A stretch of DNA of 64,000 bases from Ogataea parapolymorpha DL-1. Taxonomy: Eukaryota; Ascomycota; Pichiomycetes; Pichiales; Pichiaceae. The notes beneath the pieces were generated by a model, which was not told the DNA's origin, did no database searches, and saw nothing but the letters and a program-made list of their open reading frames with translations. The position numbers were made by a program, and so were the translations under genes. The stretch covers positions 1,116,001-1,180,000 of the forward strand of contig NC_027864.1 in the NCBI RefSeq assembly GCF_000187245.1, given 5' to 3'. Of this stretch, positions 25,769 through 34,970 are shown in pieces (the stretch's first letter is position 1; every line of letters starts with the position of its first letter).

Positions 25769-27892
25769 TTAACTATTTACAAACATCTTGCGTTGCCGCT
25801 TTTCGGCCAGATGAGCCACCTCTCTGAGGTTTTTGTGGATGCTAGTGTAGCCGAGCTTTTCGGCCAGGAGCATCAGCTCCTTCAAATGATAATATGTCCA
25901 CGAGAAGCGCCGCTGTGAGCTCAGCACCACCTGGTAGGCGTCGACGACGTTGTTGGTCTGTGCAAACACCGAAACAATGCCTCTGGCGAACTTGAAGTCC
26001 TGCTGGTCCTGTTTCTGCGGACTTAGGCTCTGGAACTCGGGTGTCTTTCTGTACTTGCCGCGTTCTGTCCATATTTTCTGTGCAAACCGCACGTCCTTGT
26101 GAATGCGCGCGGCGTGCAGACACACGTTGTACAGTCTGTCGTTGCGTGGGTATTTGAGAGTGGGGGTGGTAGCTGCAGCGGCGACGGCTGGCTCTTTGTT
26201 AGCCGGTTGCTCCTGCACACTCTGCTCCAGCTGCTCCTCCGGCTCCTCCACCGTCACACCCTCGCCTCTAAAGAACGTGTGTTTGTTCCATAGCTGCTCA
26301 AACTCCACCATCGACTCGCCCTTCCACGCAAACACAAACAAAAACGCATCCAGCACCTCCACGGAAATCTGCTGCGGAAACTTGGCCAAAAAGTACTGAA
26401 AAAGTGCACGAGCCTCGCTCAGAGCCTGTGTCTCGCCAAGGTGTAGCGTCGGCAGAAACGGTGGCGCGTCAACGTGGAAACAGAAGTCGCACAGGTCGAA
26501 CGTACGCGCAGCAATGTCCCCCACCTTCTGGTTCAGACGGCTCACTGGCACTCGTTGCGGGTCGTAGAAAGCGTACGCGTTGAACAGGTATTTCAGCGCG
26601 ACCGGCGATGGCGGCACCAGGCGGCCCTCGGCCTTGGTCAGTGTGTCGAACAGCCCCACAAACAGTGCCCTTGCCAGGCTCAAGTCGGAGTCCTTCACCG
26701 CCAGAGCCATCATCATCTCTATCACGCGGGCGTCCATCGGAAAACCTTTGGAATAATACTCAATAATAAACTGCCATCCTTTTTCAATCAGTTCTCGCCG
26801 AGTGGTGCACCCCTTTACGAGCGCCAGATACGTCTCGGGCTCCAGCGGCAGCTGCTTGGCCACCATTTCTTCGTATAATCCCAAGGCATGCTCGACGTTA
26901 TTATTTAGCACGTCCATCAATATCACAGACGAATAAGTACGCGAGGACGGTGCCGTCTCGATAGAAAGAAACTTCATCGTGTTGAACGTCTCCAAAACGT
27001 GTTCGTACTTCTCCAGCCGCACATACATTTGCAAAACAGACGTGTACACCTCTTTGGTAGCCACCAGGCCCTCGTTGGAAATCTGCTGCATAAACTTGCG
27101 GACGTTGTCAACGTCGGTCAGTTTGCTGTACAGGTTCACCATCACGCTGTAAGTGATGAGGTTCGGCTTGATATTTTTTTCCTGCAGCTCAGAGTACAGC
27201 TTCTCGACAATCGGTCGGGCCTGCGTGGCAGAAGCCATGTTGTAGCAGCTCATTATGGTGTTGTAGATATGAACGTTTTCCAGAAGCCCGGCAGACATTG
27301 CCATGTCGTGGATCTTAGCGACAACCAGCGGCCGTTGCGGCCGCGGAATCTTCGTCACAAACCGCACAACGTCGATCGGCCTGCTACCGGCCAGCCCAGA
27401 GGTCTGGTGCAAACGGTCCACCACAGGCACCCAGTTGGCCCCGGCGGCTACCGTAATGTGCTTGATGGTTTCTGGATCGAGCTTTTCGCGGATGGATAGG
27501 GGCAGCGCCGTGTGGGGCTCGGCAGGGGGGAAGATCGACATGGACTGCGGGCTGGGCCCGTCCTCCAAAAGCAGCGGGTTTTGAGAGGAGTTTGAAGACA
27601 TCAGCGCCTCAAACAGCGCATCTGCCTCCTCATCAACTGGATCATCTGGGTTGTCGTTTATATGGAGGTCCTCCATTGCCTTTTTCTGAGCGCCAAGGTC
27701 CTGTTTGGTCTTGACAATGCTCTGGACCTGCTGTGTAAATTTCTCTAGATTTTTGATCTGCTCGCTCAGCGAAGTGTCGATCTTTTTTGGATCCGGACGC
27801 TGGGGCCTGCGCTTACGGTGGAAGACAACCGTTCGGGCAAAATGTAGCGGAATCCGTCGCGCTCGGGTGACGAAAAGGGCCCGATTCAGCAT
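25769..27892 (-). CDS. Mitochondrial pentatricopeptide-repeat protein, Ccm1-like
   Basis: A 707-residue protein from the ATG at 27892; the frame is open a little further upstream but only from a GTG. The N-terminus (MLNRALFVTRARRIPLHFARTVVF) is a strong mitochondrial presequence. Between about 215 and 420 there are PPR-like helix pairs, including VHIYNTIMSCYNMASATQARP, ITYSVMVNLYSKLTDVDNV, EVYTSVLQMYVRLEKYEHV and RTYSSVILMDVLNNNVEHA. More degenerate repeats follow to the C-terminus. Length and repeat position fit Ccm1/Dmr1, which acts on cob/cox1 mRNA maturation and 15S rRNA stability, but another fungal PPR protein is possible. A coiled segment (about 45-75) precedes an acidic, disordered stretch. 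Confidence 0.65.
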   Translation of the reverse strand: MLNRALFVTRARRIPLHFARTVVFHRKRRPQRPDPKKIDTSLSEQIKNLEKFTQQVQSIVKTKQDLGAQKKAMEDLHINDNPDDPVDEEADALFEALMSSNSSQNPLLLEDGPSPQSMSIFPPAEPHTALPLSIREKLDPETIKHITVAAGANWVPVVDRLHQTSGLAGSRPIDVVRFVTKIPRPQRPLVVAKIHDMAMSAGLLENVHIYNTIMSCYNMASATQARPIVEKLYSELQEKNIKPNLITYSVMVNLYSKLTDVDNVRKFMQQISNEGLVATKEVYTSVLQMYVRLEKYEHVLETFNTMKFLSIETAPSSRTYSSVILMDVLNNNVEHALGLYEEMVAKQLPLEPETYLALVKGCTTRRELIEKGWQFIIEYYSKGFPMDARVIEMMMALAVKDSDLSLARALFVGLFDTLTKAEGRLVPPSPVALKYLFNAYAFYDPQRVPVSRLNQKVGDIAARTFDLCDFCFHVDAPPFLPTLHLGETQALSEARALFQYFLAKFPQQISVEVLDAFLFVFAWKGESMVEFEQLWNKHTFFRGEGVTVEEPEEQLEQSVQEQPANKEPAVAAAATTPTLKYPRNDRLYNVCLHAARIHKDVRFAQKIWTERGKYRKTPEFQSLSPQKQDQQDFKFARGIVSVFAQTNNVVDAYQVVLSSQRRFSWTYYHLKELMLLAEKLGYTSIHKNLREVAHLAEKRQRKMFVNS

Positions 27893-27954
27893 AGCTAGAA
27901 GTGAAAAATTTAAGAAAAATAGATAATTTTTTTTGGGCACAGCCTTAAATTATA

Positions 27955-29562
27955 TTACATTTTCTTATAGTAAGAATACACCCTGCTCCAAAACAGTTCC
28001 TCGTCGTCAATGCGTATAACGGGGTCCTTGTTGTGAAGGACAAGGTTCAGGTTGTTCCATCCAAAATGGTAGTGGAGAAGAATTGTCGTAATGCATGAGT
28101 ACAGTAGCTTGTGGTCTGCGTACACCATAAGCAGCGAAATGATCTTGAAAACGATAGGTAGACTGAAATTGTTGACAATCTTGATGAAGGCATCAAAATT
28201 CACGAGGCTCAAATCGTCCTTAAAACACTTGAGAGCCGACTTGATGTATGAGTGCGATTGAATGGCATTAAATTTCGTGATAAATTCCTTGGTAATGACG
28301 TGGGTATTCAAATAATACAGGACGCCCAGGGCCCTCGAAAATGTGAAGTCGTTTACCAACAGCGCCAGGTTCGCGTGGTAGGTGTTGAACTGCCAGTCCT
28401 GCTGTGCAGATGTGATTTTGAGCAGCTGCTCCAAAGAAGCCACCAGTTTCGGGCTTCTGTATATATCGGGATGCCTGCTAATGAACGAGTCCAAATCGAG
28501 CTTTCTTGTTGCTGATGACAGATTAGGAATGTCCGTGCTTAAATGTCTGTACTCTAAAACCTTGACAAATAAAGTGTATCTGACTGTTGGGTCCACCTCA
28601 GACCTCCATATGAGTTTCTTGATCTCGGCCAGATTCGAGCTTGAGATCCTGTCCTTTCCAGATAAATACGTGAGTCGCGCGTCTCCGATCATTTTGTCTC
28701 GTTCGCGCTGCTCTTTCTTCAAACTTTCCTTTTTGCGACGAAGCCCTTGCTTCTCCACCAATTTGGAAAATTCTTTTTCGTGCTTGAGCGATTCGTGTTT
28801 ATTTTTAGGAGGTAGCCAGGACGGCCGAGTTATCGTCAGCGAGTCAGCTTTCTCCGCCGATACGAGCTTCGGGTCATCGAGCTCGTCCACTTTGCTGCTG
28901 TATTTGGATCTTCTGTTCATTTCCTGTTCCACGTAGTTTTGTATCGAGTATTCGTAGAAGTTGCTCAGGTCGCGAGCGTCAGGAGAAAGGTTCGAGTATG
29001 AATGGTGTTTTGTGAGGACCGGACTCGGCAGGTATGTAGGTTCAGTGCGGCTTTTCTTAGCCAGCGCGCCGGGCAGCGGAGACGGCGCAAGTTTGGACGA
29101 ATCATGCCACGCTTGCTTTAGTATTCGCGAGCCCGACGTTTTGTTTGAGAACTCAAAGAGCGAAGCGGTGGAATGCAGGGCCATCGGCACGTTGAACATG
29201 GCAGGTTCTTGGGATATATCATCGTCCTCCTCCATTTCCTCGTATAGTTTGTATTTTTCCTGTTGAGACAAGGTCTTGCCCACTCGGCCCGCACGCGGCG
29301 GAGGAATCTTGTACCGTATTTTCGCGAGCTCTGTGGACGAGGCACTCGTTATTGACGAAACTCGCGAGGTCGAACCGTTGGAATCGCCGCTTGATTCACC
29401 GGTGGCGAGGTCTTGGCGAGCGCAGTTGAGGACCGAATCGCTAGGCCGTTTTATCCCGAGTGCTGAAAACGAAGGCATACTGTTGGGGGATCGCTGCAAA
29501 GTCTGTGGATGAGCAAGTTTGGGTGTCATCGGCACTTCCAAAAAGTCACACTGCTTAGCCAT
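27955..29562 (-). CDS. SBE2: Sbe2/Sbe22-like protein (bud growth and cell-wall trafficking)
   Basis: A 535-residue protein. The N-terminal 260 residues are Ser-rich and disordered. A basic helical stretch (EKEFSKLVEKQGLRRKKES) leads to a folded C-terminal domain (about 300-535), including LIWRSEVDPTVRYTLFVKVLE, LYYLNTHVITKEFITKFNAI and a final HYHFGWNNLN, ELFWSRVYSYYKKM. That ending matches my memory of Sbe2/Sbe22, Golgi-associated proteins that support chitin and wall material transport to the bud. The protein is shorter than S. cerevisiae Sbe2 (864), mainly in the disordered half. Start ATG 29562-29560. Confidence 0.6.
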   Translation of the reverse strand: MAKQCDFLEVPMTPKLAHPQTLQRSPNSMPSFSALGIKRPSDSVLNCARQDLATGESSGDSNGSTSRVSSITSASSTELAKIRYKIPPPRAGRVGKTLSQQEKYKLYEEMEEDDDISQEPAMFNVPMALHSTASLFEFSNKTSGSRILKQAWHDSSKLAPSPLPGALAKKSRTEPTYLPSPVLTKHHSYSNLSPDARDLSNFYEYSIQNYVEQEMNRRSKYSSKVDELDDPKLVSAEKADSLTITRPSWLPPKNKHESLKHEKEFSKLVEKQGLRRKKESLKKEQRERDKMIGDARLTYLSGKDRISSSNLAEIKKLIWRSEVDPTVRYTLFVKVLEYRHLSTDIPNLSSATRKLDLDSFISRHPDIYRSPKLVASLEQLLKITSAQQDWQFNTYHANLALLVNDFTFSRALGVLYYLNTHVITKEFITKFNAIQSHSYIKSALKCFKDDLSLVNFDAFIKIVNNFSLPIVFKIISLLMVYADHKLLYSCITTILLHYHFGWNNLNLVLHNKDPVIRIDDEELFWSRVYSYYKKM

Positions 29563-30040
29563 GTTTTAGATTGTAGAAGCGAGGGACAAGGGGCACACTG
29601 GAGGAACAGTATGTAAACAAAAGAGAAAAAAAAACTATTATGGAAAAAAACGAAACAGCAGCATGTATCCAAGCAAGTATTGTATGCGGTGAATAAATAT
29701 GCCGTATGTGTGTTTTTTTATTGTGCGGGTCGGTAATTGTCTGAAAGTGCAGGGTCCGAGTTTGCTGTTTCAGGCGCCGTGACGCGTGGATCCGTACGTG
29801 TTGGCTGTCTGAAATGGCAGCTGAAACGCGATATGGGACTTGATGGCCAAAGATGGCCAGTGGAGATGCTGTCGAGTTTTTTCACGAAACTGAAAACATT
29901 GATGTGCAGCTTCACTTGCTGATTGCAGGGACTTGAAAATATCTTTGTGGACGAAAATGCGACGCGACGCGCCGATCGGCCCCACGTGAAAAATAAATAG
30001 AAAATGTCGATGTGTTGTTAATTCACAAATTTCTGTAATT
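29563..30040. promoter_or_regulatory. Divergent promoter between the SBE2-like gene and PMI40
   Basis: About 480 bp without a supported gene. A-rich near the left end (29620-29655), more GC-rich toward 29975 (GCGACGCGACGCGCCGATCGGCC). I see no clear RNA gene or repeat. Confidence 0.4.
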
Positions 30041-31321
30041 ATGTCTTCCGCTCCAAAACTGTTCAGAGTCATTGGAGGCGCCCAGAACTACGACTGGGGA
30101 AAACTCGGCTCCACGTCTGCGGTCGCGCGGTTCGCCAAGCTCAACGACCCGGAAAACGTCTCCATAGAAGAGGAAAAACCCTATGCTGAGCTCTGGATGG
30201 GCACCCATCCATCTGTTCCTACCGTTTCTGCTCAGGACAGGACTCCGTTGAGAGATCTTGTGCGTGCTGCGCCAGAAGAGATGCTTGGTCAGGATATCAT
30301 CGACAAATTTGGCTCCAAAGAGGGCATTCCTTTCCTGTTTAAGGTGCTTTCGATTCGCAAGGTGCTCTCCATCCAGGCCCATCCAGACAAGGCCTTGGCA
30401 AGACAGCTGCACGCGTCCGACCCAAAACACTACCCAGACGATAACCACAAGCCGGAAATGGCTGTTGCGATCACTGATTTCGAGGCGTTCTGTGGTTTCA
30501 AGCCGCTTGCAGAGATAGATGCCCTGCTGCAAAAAATCCCAGAATTTAGAGAGCTTGTTGGCGATGACGTTGTTGCCGAGTTCCATTCCGGAATCGACTC
30601 CTCCGACGTTGCTGGGAAAAAGAAGCTGCTCCAAAAAGTGTTCAGCCGCGTCATGAACAGTCCAGAGTCCAAGTTCGAGCCTCTCGCGGCCAGACTTGTG
30701 GAAAGAACCAAGTCGGACCCGCAGCTTTTCGGCGAGACACTTGCCGATCTCATACAGCGTCTGGACGCTCAGTTCCCTAACGATATTGGCCTCTTCTGCG
30801 GGTGTCTGCTGCTCAACCACTGCATTCTGAAGTCGGGTGAGGCCATGTTCCTCGAAGCCAAGGACCCACATGCCTACATCTCCGGCGATATCATGGAGTG
30901 CATGGCTGCTTCCGATAACGTGATCCGTGCCGGGTTCACACCAAAGTTCAAGGACGTGGAAGTTCTTGTTGACTGTCTAACTTATTCGTTCAATCCTGTT
31001 GAGGAGCAGAAACTGAAGCCAGCTCCGTTCCCAAGAGGAACCGGTGTTGCCGAACTGAAGCTGTACGACCCGCCTATTGATGAGTTCAGCGTCTTACAGA
31101 CCACGTTCACGAGCGCTGGAGCCGAGAAGTTCGAAGGTCTGGACGGCCCTTCGCTGCTGATTGTCACGGAAGGTAAGGGAAAAATCAAGCTGCAAGGCTC
31201 CGACGAGGCTCTGGACGCCTCGACGGGAAACATTTTCTTTGTGGCTCCGAAGGCCGCGATCGAGCTTGTTTCCGAGTCCAAGGACACTTTCACCTCGTAC
31301 CGTGCTTTCTGCGAGGCCTAA
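30041..31321 (+). CDS. PMI40: Mannose-6-phosphate isomerase, type I
   Basis: A 426-residue zinc enzyme that interconverts fructose-6-phosphate and mannose-6-phosphate, feeding GDP-mannose synthesis for glycosylation. Family segments: GGAQNYDWGKLGS, YAELWMGTHPSVPT, FLFKVLSIRKVLSIQAHPDK and YPDDNHKPEMAVAITDFEAFCGF; the Gln, His and Glu of the last two are zinc ligands in Pmi40. EAMFLEAKDPHAYISGDIMECMA and ASDNVIRAGFTPKFKD follow. Length equals that of S. cerevisiae Pmi40 (429). Start ATG 30041. It supplies the donor used by PMT1 and other mannosyltransferases. Confidence 0.97.
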   Translation: MSSAPKLFRVIGGAQNYDWGKLGSTSAVARFAKLNDPENVSIEEEKPYAELWMGTHPSVPTVSAQDRTPLRDLVRAAPEEMLGQDIIDKFGSKEGIPFLFKVLSIRKVLSIQAHPDKALARQLHASDPKHYPDDNHKPEMAVAITDFEAFCGFKPLAEIDALLQKIPEFRELVGDDVVAEFHSGIDSSDVAGKKKLLQKVFSRVMNSPESKFEPLAARLVERTKSDPQLFGETLADLIQRLDAQFPNDIGLFCGCLLLNHCILKSGEAMFLEAKDPHAYISGDIMECMAASDNVIRAGFTPKFKDVEVLVDCLTYSFNPVEEQKLKPAPFPRGTGVAELKLYDPPIDEFSVLQTTFTSAGAEKFEGLDGPSLLIVTEGKGKIKLQGSDEALDASTGNIFFVAPKAAIELVSESKDTFTSYRAFCEA

Positions 31322-31361
31322 TTAACATGCAATTATTTATATAATTAATAGATGATATAAT

Positions 31362-32897
31362 TCACACCAGCACGCTGCGGCGCTGCACAAACTGTTGCAG
31401 GTTGCGCTCTTCGATTTGATCCTGCAAATCGTCGCCATTCAGCCACTCGCTGATGTCTTCAAAGATGCGTGTGCTGATTTCTAGGTCTAGGCTGCGCTCC
31501 TCGGCGCGCAGTCTTGCTTCCAATTCCTCGCACGCCTCCACAAGAACCGCGATTTTGCGCCGCATCTGGCGCTTCTTGAACTCGACGATCGGCCGCAGCT
31601 GCTGCAGTCTCGTGAGTCTACGGATTTCCAGCACTGCAAGTCGTGGAAATCGGTCCATCATTAAAACGCTAGATATGCCTGCGTCGGTGAGTCGCCAGCA
31701 GCTGTTCAGACTGAGTCTTTCGAGCTGATGGCCCTTCTGGTACGCTAGAGACCACAGAATGGCGTCCGACACGCCGCAGCCAGCGACGCCCAGGGTTTTC
31801 AGGTTGCAGTTGGCGACAATGTGCGAAATCGACGCGTCGGTCACGAGGATGCCCTTGGTGTGCCGGCCGCAGTTGAGGGTCTCTATTTTCGGGCAGTGTG
31901 TTCCAATCGCGTATAGCCCGGCGTCCGTGATGTGCTCACACGCCCGCAGATCCAAATGGACCAGGTTCGGCATCAACGGCGCGATCTGCTGCAGATAAAC
32001 GTCGTCGACTACTTTGGAGCCCGGGAGCACCAGCTTTTTCAGCTTCGCGGTGTAGAGGTGTAGCGATGGGAGCAGCTTGGGACAGATGTAGAACTCCAGC
32101 CATTCGAGGTTGACTGGGTTGATGTGCAGATTGGCCAGATCGCGTTGTTGTGTAGACTTGAGTTTGTGCAGAACAAATGATTTGGGCGCGGCGATGCGCG
32201 GCGGAGAGTAGTTCATTAGTTTGAAGTCCGAGTCGAAATACAGGTTCTCCTGCAGGACTTCGAGAGTCAGCGAATGCCAGAGCTTGTTGACAAGCAGACA
32301 GTTGTGCAGATTGCCCGTTGGTGGGGCCGTGCTGGATGTGGAAAGGGTCCGTTGCCAGACTTTCTCGCCCTGCTCGCCGTGGATGAGTTTGGCGTGGTTC
32401 AGCGACATGGGCGGTTTCCGGACCGGGGCATGCTCGGTTGGCACTCTTTCTCTATCGTCGTGGCCAACATAATGCAAAATTAAGTTGACAATCTCCGGGA
32501 TTTCGAAGATCGGATGTGCGTCGTTGTCTATCGAGAGTTTTTCCACGGTCTCCAGCAACCGAGGCGAAACTGGACTGGTATTTGTGCTGTGGAATGGAGA
32601 GAAAAACCTCGTCTTGAGCCTGGTGGGGTGTCGCGGGCTGGTCTTGCGAGACATTATCAGCTGTCTTGCCGAGGAAGATAGCGAGCCGAGAGAACTCAAG
32701 GAGGTGGAAGAGGTGCAGGAAGTCATGCTGGCGCCGCTAGAGTAGTCGCACGGGGTGTGGATGCGGAACGAGAGGCTGCTGGCTCTTTTCAGCGGCCGAT
32801 GGTCGACCAGGGACGAGCGTCTCTCTCTGGCCCTGGTCTCATGCAGAGGCGAGGACTCTGGGGTCGTGTCTGGGTATTGCTGGGCCAGATCCCACAT
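31362..32897 (-). CDS. AMN1: Leucine-rich-repeat protein related to Amn1 (antagonist of mitotic exit)
   Basis: A 511-residue protein. The N-terminal 130 residues are Ser/Arg-rich. A short helical segment (FEIPEIVNLILHYVGHDD, about 138-155) sits where Amn1 has its F-box-like start. Leucine-rich repeats of the cysteine-containing type follow, such as MPNLVHLDLRACEHITDAGLY, CPKIETLNCGRHTKGILVTD, CNLKTLGVAGCGVSDAILW and LERLSLNSCWRLTDAGISS. A C-terminal helix (about 430-480) ends it. Amn1 blocks mitotic exit in daughter cells by binding Tem1 and promotes Ace2 turnover. Length agrees with S. cerevisiae Amn1 (549). The upstream region carries repeated GGCTGG/CCAGCC elements resembling Ace2/Swi5 sites. 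Other F-box/LRR proteins remain possible. Confidence 0.72.
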   Translation of the reverse strand: MWDLAQQYPDTTPESSPLHETRARERRSSLVDHRPLKRASSLSFRIHTPCDYSSGASMTSCTSSTSLSSLGSLSSSARQLIMSRKTSPRHPTRLKTRFFSPFHSTNTSPVSPRLLETVEKLSIDNDAHPIFEIPEIVNLILHYVGHDDRERVPTEHAPVRKPPMSLNHAKLIHGEQGEKVWQRTLSTSSTAPPTGNLHNCLLVNKLWHSLTLEVLQENLYFDSDFKLMNYSPPRIAAPKSFVLHKLKSTQQRDLANLHINPVNLEWLEFYICPKLLPSLHLYTAKLKKLVLPGSKVVDDVYLQQIAPLMPNLVHLDLRACEHITDAGLYAIGTHCPKIETLNCGRHTKGILVTDASISHIVANCNLKTLGVAGCGVSDAILWSLAYQKGHQLERLSLNSCWRLTDAGISSVLMMDRFPRLAVLEIRRLTRLQQLRPIVEFKKRQMRRKIAVLVEACEELEARLRAEERSLDLEISTRIFEDISEWLNGDDLQDQIEERNLQQFVQRRSVLV

Positions 32898-33337
32898 GAG
32901 GATTTACACGCACTGGGCTAAGCAAAAACACAGGCTATATATGACATGGGTCAAATGGCTGGGAGGAGAGAAAGGACCAAAAATGGACGGCTGCTAAGGA
33001 GTAGAAATGAGCCGCACAGCCGCAGACCAGCCACTTGGGACACATTCACCTCCTGGCGAGACAATGAGCTGGAACAATATCGGGGGACAAAAACTGGCTG
33101 GGCCAACCCTGGAAAGCGACACGTCGGGCACTCACAGCCATTTGGGTTGGCTGGCAGGTGGATGCGTTGAGCACAGGCCAGAACCCCGAAAAACCGTCGA
33201 GCCGGGTAAGTCTGGCTTGGCTGGCTTTTTTTTCGGTATCGGCTTAGCTAAGCAAGAGGCAAATAAATGCCAACAAGCAACAAAAGATATACAAACATTT
33301 TTGTTGTTTAAGGGTTTAAAAGCGTCCGAATATACCG
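32898..33337. promoter_or_regulatory. Divergent promoter of the AMN1-like gene and YPT1, with repeated GGCTGG elements
   Basis: The 440 bp hold no gene. GGCTGG or its complement occurs at 32957-32962, 33027-33032 (as ACCAGCC from 33026), 33096-33101, 33149-33154 and 33219-33224. Three of them (33026, 33149, 33219) contain the core RCCAGC (R is A or G) bound by Ace2/Swi5-type zinc fingers in S. cerevisiae. A TATATA element is at about 32936-32941, near the AMN1-like start. Confidence 0.55.
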
Positions 33338-33949
33338 ATGAACAACGAATACGACTACCTTTTCAAGCTGCTGCTTATCGGCGACTCCGGCGTGGGCAAG
33401 TCCTGTCTTCTGCTGCGGTTTGCAGAAGATACGTACACCCAGGACTACATATCGACCATCGGAGTGGATTTCAAGATCCGGACCATCGAGCTAGACGGCA
33501 AGACCATCAAGTTGCAAATCTGGGACACCGCGGGCCAAGAGAGATTCAGAACCATCACTTCATCGTACTACAGAGGAGCGCACGGTATTATCATTGTGTA
33601 CGACGTGACGGACCAGGAGTCGTTCAACAACGTGAACCAGTGGCTGCAGGAGATTGACCGATACGCCACCAGCGGCGTCATGAAGCTGCTGGTCGGCAAC
33701 AAGTGCGATCTGACCGACAAGAAGGTAGTTGACTACGCCGTCGCTAAAGAGTTTGCCGACAGCAGAGGTATTAAGTTCCTGGAGACTTCAGCATCGCAGA
33801 GCACTAATGTCGAGCAGGCGTTCATTGTGATGTCCAAGCAGATCAAGTCGCAGATGGCCAACTCGCAACCGGCCTCGAACACCGCAGGCAAGCCCAGTGT
33901 CAACCTCAGCGGCACCTCTGTGATCAACCAACAGGGCGGATGTTGTTAA
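33338..33949 (+). CDS. YPT1: Rab GTPase Ypt1 (ER-to-Golgi transport, autophagy)
   Basis: A 203-residue small GTPase. All nucleotide-binding motifs are present: GDSGVGKS (P-loop, 15-22), effector loop [27 protein letters not shown] (121-124) and ETSAS. The tail ends in CC for double geranylgeranylation. The sequence is nearly that of S. cerevisiae Ypt1/human Rab1, including [20 protein letters not shown]. It cycles between GDP and GTP to recruit tethers at the cis-Golgi. Several invariant leucines here are encoded by CTG, which supports standard decoding in this organism. Start ATG 33338. Confidence 0.97.
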   Translation: MNNEYDYLFKLLLIGDSGVGKSCLLLRFAEDTYTQDYISTIGVDFKIRTIELDGKTIKLQIWDTAGQERFRTITSSYYRGAHGIIIVYDVTDQESFNNVNQWLQEIDRYATSGVMKLLVGNKCDLTDKKVVDYAVAKEFADSRGIKFLETSASQSTNVEQAFIVMSKQIKSQMANSQPASNTAGKPSVNLSGTSVINQQGGCC

Positions 33950-34089
33950 CGGGGTTCGCTTCCAAGATGTAGCTACGATTCATAATACAGGTGCCAGCAC
34001 GAAGGAGAGCCTACACAAGCTAAAGCGGCTGGCTAAAGTCGGGTAATATGTAGTGATAAATAAATTATTTGAATTTATTTACCTCTGTT

Positions 34090-34608
34090 ATGGCTGGAGC
34101 TTCTGACAAAAAGCAGGCCGCGGCCAACTCGTCTATCTTGAAGCAGCTGCACCTGGCCTCGGTTGTGGTGAACATGGTGGCTTTACTGGCGCTTTTTCTT
34201 TTGCACAGGCCCGCAGCGAAAAAGTACTATTTTATATTCAGTCTCCCAGGCTTGGGGTGTCAATATGTGCTCGAAAAGGTGGGCAGGCCCAAATACCACA
34301 TCAATCCGCAGGGCTACAGCGTTTTATCTTCTGCTGGACAGGATCTACAACAACAGGGTCTGACAGAGTACATGATCGACATTGTTTATTTGACATTGAT
34401 AATTGACGTTTTGATGATACTTTTCGGTTCCAACAAGGCCTGGCTGCTTCTGCTGGCTGTGCCTGCCTACGCTGGATACAAATTGAAGGGTTTCATTTCG
34501 CCGTTCTTTGCTCGCAGACAGAAAGAGGAGCAAATAGAAACAGAGCCCGTGAAAAGCAAGCGGCAGCAAAAGCTGGAAAACAGGAAGAACAAGGTTAGAT
34601 ACAGGTGA
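34090..34608 (+). CDS. SND2: SRP-independent targeting protein Snd2/Env10 (TMEM208 family)
   Basis: A 172-residue ER membrane protein from ATG 34090; the open frame starts 21 bp earlier with a TTG. Four hydrophobic segments (two near 22-50, two near 100-135) fit the TMEM208 topology. The segment KYYFIFSLPGLGCQYVLEKVG and the ending FARRQKEEQ with a strongly basic tail (KSKRQQKLENRKNK) are typical. Snd2 works with Snd1 and Snd3 to bring proteins to the ER translocon without SRP. The assignment rests on recalled family layout. Confidence 0.78.
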   Translation: MAGASDKKQAAANSSILKQLHLASVVVNMVALLALFLLHRPAAKKYYFIFSLPGLGCQYVLEKVGRPKYHINPQGYSVLSSAGQDLQQQGLTEYMIDIVYLTLIIDVLMILFGSNKAWLLLLAVPAYAGYKLKGFISPFFARRQKEEQIETEPVKSKRQQKLENRKNKVRYR

Positions 34609-34970
34609 GAGGAAAACGTGTAAGGGTGGGTCCCAAACCAGTTCAGCAATATAGCTGTTTATATTACATCTTATTTAGCGGAAGCCAGGTAATACTGCAA
34701 CTGTAGCCAATGCAATGCTCGCGATCACACGCAGTGCAGATGAGATTCGGTTCTGGTGTACGGATGTGATATATTATTTTTCCGGACATCACGTTAGGAG
34801 CCCGCAAAGCCCCTTCCGGTGGTCGCGAATATTCCAATCAGCAGGCTCCAGCAGATCGCCTCCATCTTGTTGAGTTGTCCTCTCAGTTTTTATAAAAGTT
34901 TTTATTTTACCTTGTTTTGTAAATTAGATCTTTCAATTGGTTGGAATCATCTTAATTGAGTTATAGCAAA
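34609..34970 (+). promoter_or_regulatory. ACT1 promoter region
   Basis: About 360 bp between the SND2-like stop and the ACT1 start. TATAAAA is at 34891-34897, 74-80 bp before the ATG. The preceding sequence contains GC-rich and CCGG-rich blocks with no recognisable factor site. No other gene is seen. Confidence 0.55.
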
